From positions 1-13,244 of the forward strand of contig MSTD01000047.1 of assembly GCA_001942045.1 (NCBI GenBank): a DNA stretch of 13,244 bases. Reading direction: 5' to 3'. The notes beneath the pieces were generated by a model. That model saw only the letters and a program-made list of their open reading frames with translations. It did not search any database and had not been told where the DNA came from. This DNA comes from Mycolicibacterium porcinum (lineage in GTDB: Bacteria; Actinomycetota; Actinomycetes; Mycobacteriales; Mycobacteriaceae). This document shows positions 8,219 to 13,244 of the stretch, one piece after another (position 1 is the first letter of the stretch; the number at the start of each line of letters is the position of its first letter). A program made the position numbers and the translations under genes.

Positions 8219-8247
8219 ACCGTATGAGACAAATCATTTGGATACAA
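8219..8247 (-). promoter_or_regulatory. Candidate promoter of the MBL hydrolase gene
   Basis: On the minus strand, TTGTAT (8247-8242) and TACGGT (8224-8219) are separated by 17 bases. The -10 ends five bases before the ATG at 8213, so the message would have almost no leader. The -35 matches TTGACA at four of six positions. The 8230-8240 palindrome lies entirely in the spacer, where a bound repressor would block polymerase. Confidence 0.45.
8230..8240. promoter_or_regulatory. Palindromic operator candidate, site 1 (mbl/gntR intergenic)
   Basis: CAAATCATTTG is a perfect CAAAT-N-ATTTG palindrome and one of the few AT-rich patches in the intergenic region. Read on the other strand, site 2 (9122-9132) is CAAATCATATG, identical at ten of eleven bases. 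A short, symmetric site near its own gene is typical of dimeric GntR-family regulators, so the adjacent FCD regulator is the natural candidate to bind it. Confidence 0.55.
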
Positions 8248-8283
8248 GGCTCCACGCGGGCCCCTCGACGACCGGCTGTCTGG

Positions 8284-8289
8284 CACACT
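8284..8289 (+). promoter_or_regulatory. Possible -10 element of gntR (leaderless start)
   Basis: CACACT matches TANNNT at the key A2 and T6 but has C at position 1. It ends exactly six bases before the GTG at 8296, the spacing expected if transcription begins at the start codon. No Shine-Dalgarno precedes the GTG, which agrees with a leaderless message. No good -35 is seen, so support is weak. Confidence 0.3.
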
Positions 8290-8295
8290 CGATGC

Positions 8296-9078
8296 GTGGC
8301 GCAGCCAAACGTCCGGTTTCAGCGACTTGCCGAGCAGGTCGCCGACCAGTTGCGGCGACAGATCCTGACCGGGGAACTGCCCGACGGCACGATCCTGCCC
8401 AAAGAAGACGAACTTCTGGTTGAGTACCCGATCAGCAAACCGTCCCTCCGCGAGGCGATGCGCATCCTGGAGGCCGAGGGGCTGTTGACGGTCCGGCGCG
8501 GCAAGCTCGGCGGCGCGGTGGTGCATCGACCCGACTCGGCAAATCTGGCCTACACCATGGGATTGGTTCTCGGTGCCGGGCAGGTCGGCCTCGCCGACGT
8601 GGGTACGGCACTGCTTCAGGTCGAGCCGGCCTGCGCCGCACTCTGCGCCCAGCGTCCGGATCGCAAGCGCACTGTGGTGCCCATTCTCCGGGAATTGCAC
8701 GAGGAATCGGTCAGAGCAGTATCGGACCTGCAGCAGGCCACCTCGGCCAGTCGCCGGTATCACGAAGCGCTTGTGCGCCAGTGCGGAAACGAGACGATGA
8801 TCATCCTGGCCGGCGCGCTGGAGGCCCTGTGGTCGGCCCACGAGCAAAACTGGTCGGCTCAGGTGACAGACCACTCGACGGTGCCCGTCGAGGAGCGCCG
8901 AGCGGTGCTGGAAGACCACCGCCAGGTGATCGACGCGATCGACATGGGCGACGCGCAACGGGCCCGCGATCTGGCCGCGGCACATCTGGTCAACGCCCAG
9001 CAGTACCCGGGGGTCAACGGGGTCGTCGATCCGACGATGGTGCGCACCTGGGCGCAGTCCGTCCCACGGCGACCGTGA
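8296..9078 (+). CDS. GntR-family transcriptional regulator, FCD (FadR-type) subgroup
   Basis: The protein (260 residues from GTG) has an N-terminal winged helix-turn-helix (about 8-78): an amphipathic start through QILTGELPDGTILP, a recognition helix around SKPSLREAMRILEAEGLL (47-64) and the wing VRRGKLGGAVV (66-76). An all-helical FCD ligand domain follows (about 100-235), with likely metal/ligand histidines H156 (RYHEA), H208 (EDHRQVIDAI) and H230 (AAAHL). FCD regulators usually sense carboxylic acids or acyl-CoAs and act mostly as repressors. The frame is open upstream to 8197 inside the divergent gene, but that extension reads as non-coding, so I start at the GTG just before the DNA-binding domain. 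Gene order and the shared palindrome suggest it controls the MBL gene and the downstream ligase operon. Confidence 0.88.
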   Translation: MAQPNVRFQRLAEQVADQLRRQILTGELPDGTILPKEDELLVEYPISKPSLREAMRILEAEGLLTVRRGKLGGAVVHRPDSANLAYTMGLVLGAGQVGLADVGTALLQVEPACAALCAQRPDRKRTVVPILRELHEESVRAVSDLQQATSASRRYHEALVRQCGNETMIILAGALEALWSAHEQNWSAQVTDHSTVPVEERRAVLEDHRQVIDAIDMGDAQRARDLAAAHLVNAQQYPGVNGVVDPTMVRTWAQSVPRRP

Positions 9079-9084
9079 GCCGGC

Positions 9085-9101
9085 CGGCTGCCGCGCAGCC
9101 G
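9085..9101 (+). terminator. Hairpin between gntR and the acyl-CoA ligase promoter
   Basis: CGGCTG (9085-9090) and CAGCCG (9096-9101) form a perfect 6-bp stem with loop CCGCG. It starts six bases after the gntR stop codon and ends directly before the -35 of the next gene. No T-tract follows. It may stop gntR transcription so that the ligase operon depends on its own promoter. Confidence 0.4.
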
Positions 9102-9129
9102 TTGACACCGATCCTTATTTTCATATGAT
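9102..9129 (+). promoter_or_regulatory. Near-consensus promoter giving a leaderless acyl-CoA ligase operon mRNA
   Basis: TTGACA (9102-9107, perfect -35) and TATGAT (9124-9129, five of six bases of TATAAT) are separated by 16 bases. The ATG at 9136 begins six bases after the -10, exactly where transcription should start, and there is no Shine-Dalgarno. The operon message is therefore probably leaderless, a common arrangement in mycobacteria. A strong core promoter for a catabolic operon implies that control is mainly by repression. Confidence 0.72.
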
Positions 9130-9132
9130 TTG
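9122..9132. promoter_or_regulatory. Palindromic operator candidate, site 2 (over the ligase -10)
   Basis: CATATGATTTG covers the whole -10 hexamer. Read on the other strand it is CAAATCATATG, differing from site 1 at one base. In direct orientation CATATGATTTGG and CAAATCATTTGG agree at ten of twelve positions. A protein bound here would exclude RNA polymerase, fitting repression by the neighbouring GntR/FCD protein. Confidence 0.55.
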
Positions 9133-9135
9133 GTG

Positions 9136-10725
9136 ATGAAGGCTGGCGACGCCGCCCACGCTGAAGATGCGGCCCATTACCGCGCGGCCGGATGGTGGTC
9201 GGACCGGACGCTCTCGCAGACCGTGCGCGAACATGCCATCGCCCATCCCGACAAGCCGGCCTATGTCGACTTCCCCGGCACCACGTTCACCTGGCGCGAA
9301 TTCGATTGTGCCGCATCGCTACTCGCCGCCCAGCTGGCAGGTCTAGGTATCAGGCTCGGCGATCGCGTCGCGGTCTGGCACGGCGACACCGCCGCCATCC
9401 ACGTACTCTTCGTGGCGATCGAGCGGTGCGGCGCGGTCGTGGTGGGGATCGGCGCCCGCGCCGGAATCCGCGAGGCCACCCAGATCCTGCGGACCACCGA
9501 GCCGCGCCTGCTGATCAGTGACCCGGCGCGGCAGTCGTCGGCACAGGCCACCGTGTCGGGGCTGTCGCCTGCGATCAGCGCGTTGGTGCTGGACGGGTTG
9601 TCCCTCGACACCGACACCCCGTCGCGACCACCGGCCGCCGGCGTGGGAGCCGACGACGTGTTCCTGATCAACTCGACCTCCGGAACCACAGGCCTACCCA
9701 AATGTGTTGTGCACACCCAGAACCGGTGGCACTACTTTCACCAGCAGGCGGTCGCCAACGGAGCGCTGAGCCCCGAGGACGTCTTCCTGCCCGTCATCCC
9801 GGCGCCGTTCGGGTTCGGCATCTGGACCGCCCACACCACCCCGATCTACCTCGGCGCCACCGCCGTCCTGCTGGAGAAGTTCGATGCGGCTACCGCCTGC
9901 GAGGCGATCGCCCGCCACCGGGTCAGCGTGTTGTGCTGTGTGAGTACCCAATTGATGATGATCATGGCCGACCGGGCCTCGCGCGAGCACGACCTGAGTT
10001 CGCTGCGGGTGGTGTTCACCGGCGGTGAGGCGCTGCCCTATCAGCGGGCCGCCGCCTTCGAGGAGCTCACCGGCGCCACGATCCTGCAGTTCTACGGCTC
10101 CAACGAAACGGGCCTGTTGAGCGGGACGACGCTGCGGGATACCCGGGAGCGCAGGCTGCGCACCGCCGGACGGCTGGTGCCGGAGATGAGGGTGCGCCTG
10201 TTCGACGGCGATGACGACGTGACCGCAACGGGCCGTGGGCAACCGGCCTGCCGTGGACCCGCTACCAGTCTGGGCTATCTCGGCGGCGTGGACCACGACA
10301 AGCTCTACACCCCCGACGGCTGGATGCGGATGGGTGATGTCTGCGAGGTCGACGCCGACGGCTATCTGTCCGTCACCGGCCGCACCTCGGACTTTATTCT
10401 CCGCGGCGGCAAGAACATCAGCGCGGGTGAGGTTGAGGACGCGGTGACGACGCATCCCGCCGTGGCCGTGGCGGCGGCGGTGGCGATGCCCGACCCGGTC
10501 TTCGGCGAGAAGGTCTGTATCTACGTCGAGCGTGCGAACGGGCAGGACATCGACCTTCCCGGGCTCGTCGAGCACCTCCTGGGCCAGGGCATGTCGAAGG
10601 AACTGCTGCCCGAGCGGCTTATCGTGCTCGACGAACTACCCCGGTCCTCGGGCGGGAAGATCGCCAAAGGGCAACTCCGCGAAGATATCCGGACGCGGTT
10701 GGGAGACAGCTATGAGCGTCGGTGA
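9136..10725 (+). CDS. AMP-forming acyl-CoA synthetase / CoA ligase
   Basis: ANL-superfamily adenylating enzyme (529 residues) that would activate a carboxylic acid with ATP and CoA to an acyl-CoA, releasing AMP and pyrophosphate. Core motifs are intact: the phosphate-binding loop STSGTTGLPK (180-189), YGSNETG (320-326), GWMRMGD (395-401), GRTSDFILRGGKNIS (415-429) with the hinge Asp D419, and GGKIAKGQL (506-514) with catalytic K508. The overall pattern resembles benzoate/cyclohexanecarboxylate/dihydroxybenzoate-type ligases more than long-chain FadD enzymes, but the acid cannot be assigned. I use the ATG at 9136 rather than the in-frame TTG/GTG just before it, because those would lie upstream of the predicted transcription start. 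It is the first gene of the plus-strand operon and overlaps the next gene by 14 bases. Confidence 0.93.
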   Translation: MKAGDAAHAEDAAHYRAAGWWSDRTLSQTVREHAIAHPDKPAYVDFPGTTFTWREFDCAASLLAAQLAGLGIRLGDRVAVWHGDTAAIHVLFVAIERCGAVVVGIGARAGIREATQILRTTEPRLLISDPARQSSAQATVSGLSPAISALVLDGLSLDTDTPSRPPAAGVGADDVFLINSTSGTTGLPKCVVHTQNRWHYFHQQAVANGALSPEDVFLPVIPAPFGFGIWTAHTTPIYLGATAVLLEKFDAATACEAIARHRVSVLCCVSTQLMMIMADRASREHDLSSLRVVFTGGEALPYQRAAAFEELTGATILQFYGSNETGLLSGTTLRDTRERRLRTAGRLVPEMRVRLFDGDDDVTATGRGQPACRGPATSLGYLGGVDHDKLYTPDGWMRMGDVCEVDADGYLSVTGRTSDFILRGGKNISAGEVEDAVTTHPAVAVAAAVAMPDPVFGEKVCIYVERANGQDIDLPGLVEHLLGQGMSKELLPERLIVLDELPRSSGGKIAKGQLREDIRTRLGDSYERR

Positions 10726-11485
10726 GGTACGTGAGGGTGGGTTGAAGGTGTGGTCGCCATCGGTGACCCCGCCGATCGGCGTCGACCTGTCGGAAGCACA
10801 GGCACTGGCGGTGGCGTTCCGGCATCTGGCAGCCATCGGGTTCGCCGAGAACATGGCCGGCCACATCACCTGGCAGCCAGAAGGCCGCACCGAGATGCTG
10901 GTCAATCCATGGGGCCTGTGGTGGCAGGAGCTCACCGCCTCCGACATTTGCGTGGTCGACGAGAACGCCACGGTCGTGCGCGGCCGCTGGGATGTCACCC
11001 CGGCCATCCACATCCACACCGAACTGCACCGTCTGCGCGACGATGCCCGCGTCGTCATCCACAACCATCCCTACTACGTGAGTCTCATCGCGGCGCTGGG
11101 AAAACTGCCGGAACTGGTGCACCAAACCGGATCGCTGTTCCTCGACGACATGTGCTTCGTCGAAACCTATGACGGCGAAGTGGATTCGGCGCCCCGGGCG
11201 CGGGAACTCGCCGAGCGGATCGGCCCGGCCAATCTCACCATCCTGGCCAATCACGGCGTCATCACCACCGGAGGCACAGTGGCCGAGGCCGTGTACCGCG
11301 CCGCGTCGATCGACCGGGTGTGCAAGCTGGCCTACCAGGTGATGTTGACCGGCCGCGAGCCGACGGCGATGAACCGCTCCGACATGTACGGCATGAAGGC
11401 CTCGCTCATCGAGCGGGCCGCCGACGTGTACTGGGCCGGTGCGGCCCGCATGACCATCAAGGCCGATCCCGACGTGCTCACCTAA
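10712..11485 (+). CDS. Class II aldolase/adducin-like protein
   Basis: The protein (257 residues) has the class II aldolase/epimerase fold, which binds a divalent metal through histidines: HNHP (117-120; H117, H119) and ANHGVITTGG (179-188; H181). GHITW (50-54) and LVNPWGLWW (63-71) are the equivalents of the substrate-phosphate/carboxylate loops. Family members are fuculose-phosphate aldolase, ribulose-phosphate 4-epimerase, some aromatic-acid decarboxylases and the adducin-like group. The acidic residue that sits 19 positions before the first metal His in FucA/AraD is alanine here (A98), as I expect for adducin-like members, so aldol cleavage by the classical mechanism is doubtful. GGGAG (10701-10705) precedes the ATG by six bases and fixes the start within the end of the ligase gene, so the two are translated together. 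The substrate is unknown. Confidence 0.87.
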   Translation: MSVGEVREGGLKVWSPSVTPPIGVDLSEAQALAVAFRHLAAIGFAENMAGHITWQPEGRTEMLVNPWGLWWQELTASDICVVDENATVVRGRWDVTPAIHIHTELHRLRDDARVVIHNHPYYVSLIAALGKLPELVHQTGSLFLDDMCFVETYDGEVDSAPRARELAERIGPANLTILANHGVITTGGTVAEAVYRAASIDRVCKLAYQVMLTGREPTAMNRSDMYGMKASLIERAADVYWAGAARMTIKADPDVLT

Positions 11486-11515
11486 TTCCCGAACCCTGGC
11501 AGGAGACCACGCCCC

Positions 11516-12784
11516 ATGAAGTCCATCGATGAACTCGCAGGCAATCTCGATTTCACCACCGCGCAGAAGGGTGCCGAACGTACAGTCACGTTTCTGCCGG
11601 AACCCGAACGGGCCGAACGTCTCTACACCGTGATCTCCGTCGACGACCACATCGTCGAGCCGCCGGATACCTTCACCGGCCGGGTGCCGCGCAAGTTCGC
11701 CGACCGCGCCCCGAAGGTCGTCGACACCGAGGGCGGCGGGCAGACCTGGATGTACGACGGGCAGTCGCTGCCCAATGTCGGTTTCAATGCGGTGGTCGGC
11801 CGGCCGGTCTCCGAATACGGTTTCGAGCCGGCGCGGTTCGACGAGATGCGCCGCGGCGCCTGGGACATTCACGAACGCGTCAAGGACATGGATCTCAACG
11901 GCGTGTACGCCTCGCTCAACTTCCCGTCGTTCCTGCCCGGGTTCGCCGGCCAGCGACTGCAGCAGGTGACCACGGACCGCGAGCTCGCGATGGCTGCGGT
12001 GCGGGCCTGGAACGACTGGCACCTCGAAGCCTGGGCCGGCGCCTACCCCGACCGGATCATCCCCTGCCAGCTGCCGTGGCTGCTCGACCCCGAGGTCGGC
12101 GCCCAGATGATCTACGAGAACGCCGAACGCGGTTTTCACGCTGTCACTTTCAGTGAGAACCCGGCCATGCTGGGGCTGCCGACCATCCACTCCGGCTACT
12201 GGGAACCGATGATGCGCGCATGTGCCGAGACTGGCACCGTCGTCAACCTGCACATCGGCTCCTCGGGTTCGGCGCCGTCCACCACCGACGACGCCCCGCC
12301 CGACGTTCAGGGTGTGCTGTTCTTCGCCTACGCCATCACCGCCGCGGTGGACTGGCTGTATTCGGGCCTGCCCAGCCGGTATCCGGAGCTGAAGATCTGC
12401 TTGTCCGAAGGTGGAATCGGTTGGGTGGCCGGCCTCCTCGATCGCCTCGACCACATGCTCAGCTACCACCAGATGTACGGAACGTGGAAGGCCCTGGGCG
12501 AAACCCTCTCCCCCGCCGAGGTGTTCACCCGCAACTTCTGGTTCTGCGCGGTCGAGGACCAGTCGTCATTCGTCCAGCACGAGCGGATCGGCACCGGCAA
12601 CATCCTGCTCGAAGCCGACTACCCGCACTGCGATTCGACCTGGCCGCACACCCAGCGCACGATTCACGAACAGATTCACGGCCTACCGGCCGAGGTGATC
12701 CGAAAGATCACCTGGGAGAACGCCTCCCGGCTCTACCAGCATCCGGTGCCCGTCGCAGTGCAGAACGACCCGAACGCCTACTGA
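11516..12784 (+). CDS. Amidohydrolase-2 (ACMSD-type TIM-barrel metal-dependent hydrolase/decarboxylase)
   Basis: This 422-residue TIM-barrel protein belongs to the amidohydrolase-2 family, whose members decarboxylate aromatic acids, hydrate or hydrolyse ring-fission products. The metal-site positions read SVDDHIVEPP (41-50; D43, H45), LHIGSSG (245-251; H246), LSEGG (296-300; E298) and EADYPH (366-371; D368). In characterised ACMSD the first motif is HxH and the beta-6 residue is His; here D43 and E298 replace them, a pattern I associate with a large uncharacterised actinobacterial subgroup. AGGAG (11501-11505) lies ten bases before the ATG. It follows the aldolase-like gene by 30 bases and is followed three bases later by the dehydrogenase gene, so all are probably one transcript. 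The function is an ACMSD-like step on an unknown acid. Confidence 0.88.
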   Translation: MKSIDELAGNLDFTTAQKGAERTVTFLPEPERAERLYTVISVDDHIVEPPDTFTGRVPRKFADRAPKVVDTEGGGQTWMYDGQSLPNVGFNAVVGRPVSEYGFEPARFDEMRRGAWDIHERVKDMDLNGVYASLNFPSFLPGFAGQRLQQVTTDRELAMAAVRAWNDWHLEAWAGAYPDRIIPCQLPWLLDPEVGAQMIYENAERGFHAVTFSENPAMLGLPTIHSGYWEPMMRACAETGTVVNLHIGSSGSAPSTTDDAPPDVQGVLFFAYAITAAVDWLYSGLPSRYPELKICLSEGGIGWVAGLLDRLDHMLSYHQMYGTWKALGETLSPAEVFTRNFWFCAVEDQSSFVQHERIGTGNILLEADYPHCDSTWPHTQRTIHEQIHGLPAEVIRKITWENASRLYQHPVPVAVQNDPNAY

Positions 12785-12787
12785 GCG

Positions 12788-13244
12788 ATGACCGAACCGC
12801 TTCGCGTCGCCGTCCTCGACGACTACCAGGGCATCGCCGACACGGTCGACTGGTCGCCGATTCCCCGGCCCACCCAGATCACGTCGCTGCGTGAGCACAT
12901 CGCGCCCGGTCCGGCGCTGGTCGAGAAGCTGGCCGGCCACGAGGTCGTGGTCGCGATGCGGGAACGCACCCCGATCGACGCAGCCCTGCTGGCCCAGCTG
13001 CCCGAGCTGAAGCTCCTCGTCACGACCGGCCCGTTCAACGCCGCCATCGATGTCGCCGCCGCACACCGTCTGGGTATCACCGTGTCCGGCACCGGCGGCG
13101 CCGTCACCCCGACCGTGGAACACACCTGGGCGTTGATCCTGGGCCTGCAGCGGCACCTGATCACCGAGGATCTTCGTATCCGGAATGGGCTGTGGCAGAG
13201 CACGATCGGCAGCGACCTGCACGGGGCGACGCTGGGGTTGGTCG
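12788..13244 (+). CDS. D-2-hydroxyacid dehydrogenase (phosphoglycerate-dehydrogenase-like), partial
   Basis: Only the first 152 codons are visible; the frame is open at the right edge. The N-terminal catalytic-domain pattern is typical: RVAVLDDYQGIA (6-17), the MRERTPID segment (57-64), LPELKLLVTTG (71-81), DVAAAHRLGI (88-97), VSGTGG (99-104) and VEHTWALILGLQRHL (110-124). The window ends at GATLGLV, just at the entry to the Rossmann NAD-binding domain, so the GxGxxG motif and the catalytic Arg/Glu/His cannot be checked. Such enzymes reduce 2-keto acids to D-2-hydroxyacids or the reverse with NAD(P)H. The ATG comes three bases after the amidohydrolase stop, indicating the same operon. There is no strong Shine-Dalgarno of its own. 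Full length would be about 310-330 residues by family. Confidence 0.85.
   Translation, partial: MTEPLRVAVLDDYQGIADTVDWSPIPRPTQITSLREHIAPGPALVEKLAGHEVVVAMRERTPIDAALLAQLPELKLLVTTGPFNAAIDVAAAHRLGITVSGTGGAVTPTVEHTWALILGLQRHLITEDLRIRNGLWQSTIGSDLHGATLGLV

Noticed and set aside
8197..8295. N-terminal extension of the GntR protein by 33 residues
   Set aside because: It would start inside the divergent MBL gene and run through the promoter and operator region; the Trp/Arg/Pro-rich stretch is unlike family N-termini, and GTG 8296 lies directly before the DNA-binding domain.
9130..9135. TTG and GTG codons in frame before the ligase ATG
   Set aside because: They lie between the -10 and the predicted transcription start, so would not be in the mRNA; there is no ribosome binding site.
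10619..12469. 616-codon minus-strand open frame opposite the aldolase-like and amidohydrolase genes
   Set aside because: Same shadow effect in GC-rich DNA; no recognisable motif, and it crosses two well-supported genes.

Overview
The base composition (high GC), the gene families and one syntenic block point to an actinobacterium of the Mycobacterium/Mycolicibacterium group. The minus-strand block WS/DGAT - plsC - plsB2 has the same gene order as M. tuberculosis Rv2484c-Rv2483c-Rv2482c. The Rv1636-type universal stress protein and the apparent leaderless promoters also fit a mycobacterium.

Layout. (1) Positions 1-6398, minus strand: a lipid-assembly operon read from right to left. It encodes a wax ester synthase/diacylglycerol acyltransferase, a bifunctional HAD-hydrolase/acylglycerol-phosphate acyltransferase (PlsC) and glycerol-3-phosphate acyltransferase PlsB2. 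Each junction overlaps by 4 bases. A CopD-domain membrane protein follows after a 44-base gap containing a perfect hairpin, and runs off the left edge. (2) Positions 6399-6880: a divergent intergenic region, a tRNA-Arg(TCT) gene with encoded CCA, and a short spacer. (3) Positions 6881-7369: a universal stress protein gene. (4) Positions 7380-13244: a catabolic-looking cluster. A metallo-beta-lactamase-fold hydrolase (minus strand) is divergent from a GntR/FCD regulator. A plus-strand operon follows: AMP-forming acyl-CoA ligase, class II aldolase/adducin-like protein, ACMSD-type amidohydrolase, and a D-2-hydroxyacid dehydrogenase cut by the right edge.

How the genes may work together. In the lipid block, PlsB2 makes lysophosphatidate, PlsC is placed to acylate it, the HAD domain could remove a phosphate, and the WS/DGAT would cap diacylglycerol to triacylglycerol. 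The three coupled genes could thus be a small glycerolipid/storage-lipid assembly unit. In the catabolic block the likely order is activation of a carboxylic acid to its CoA thioester, then steps by the aldolase-like protein, the amidohydrolase and a 2-hydroxyacid/2-keto acid oxidoreductase. The substrate is unknown.

The most informative signal is regulatory. A palindrome, CAAATCATTTG (8230-8240), lies in the MBL promoter spacer, and a copy differing at one base when read on the other strand (9122-9132) overlaps the -10 of a near-consensus promoter for the ligase operon. The ATG of the ligase falls at the predicted transcription start, so its mRNA is probably leaderless. This ties the MBL gene, the GntR gene and the ligase operon into one probable regulon.
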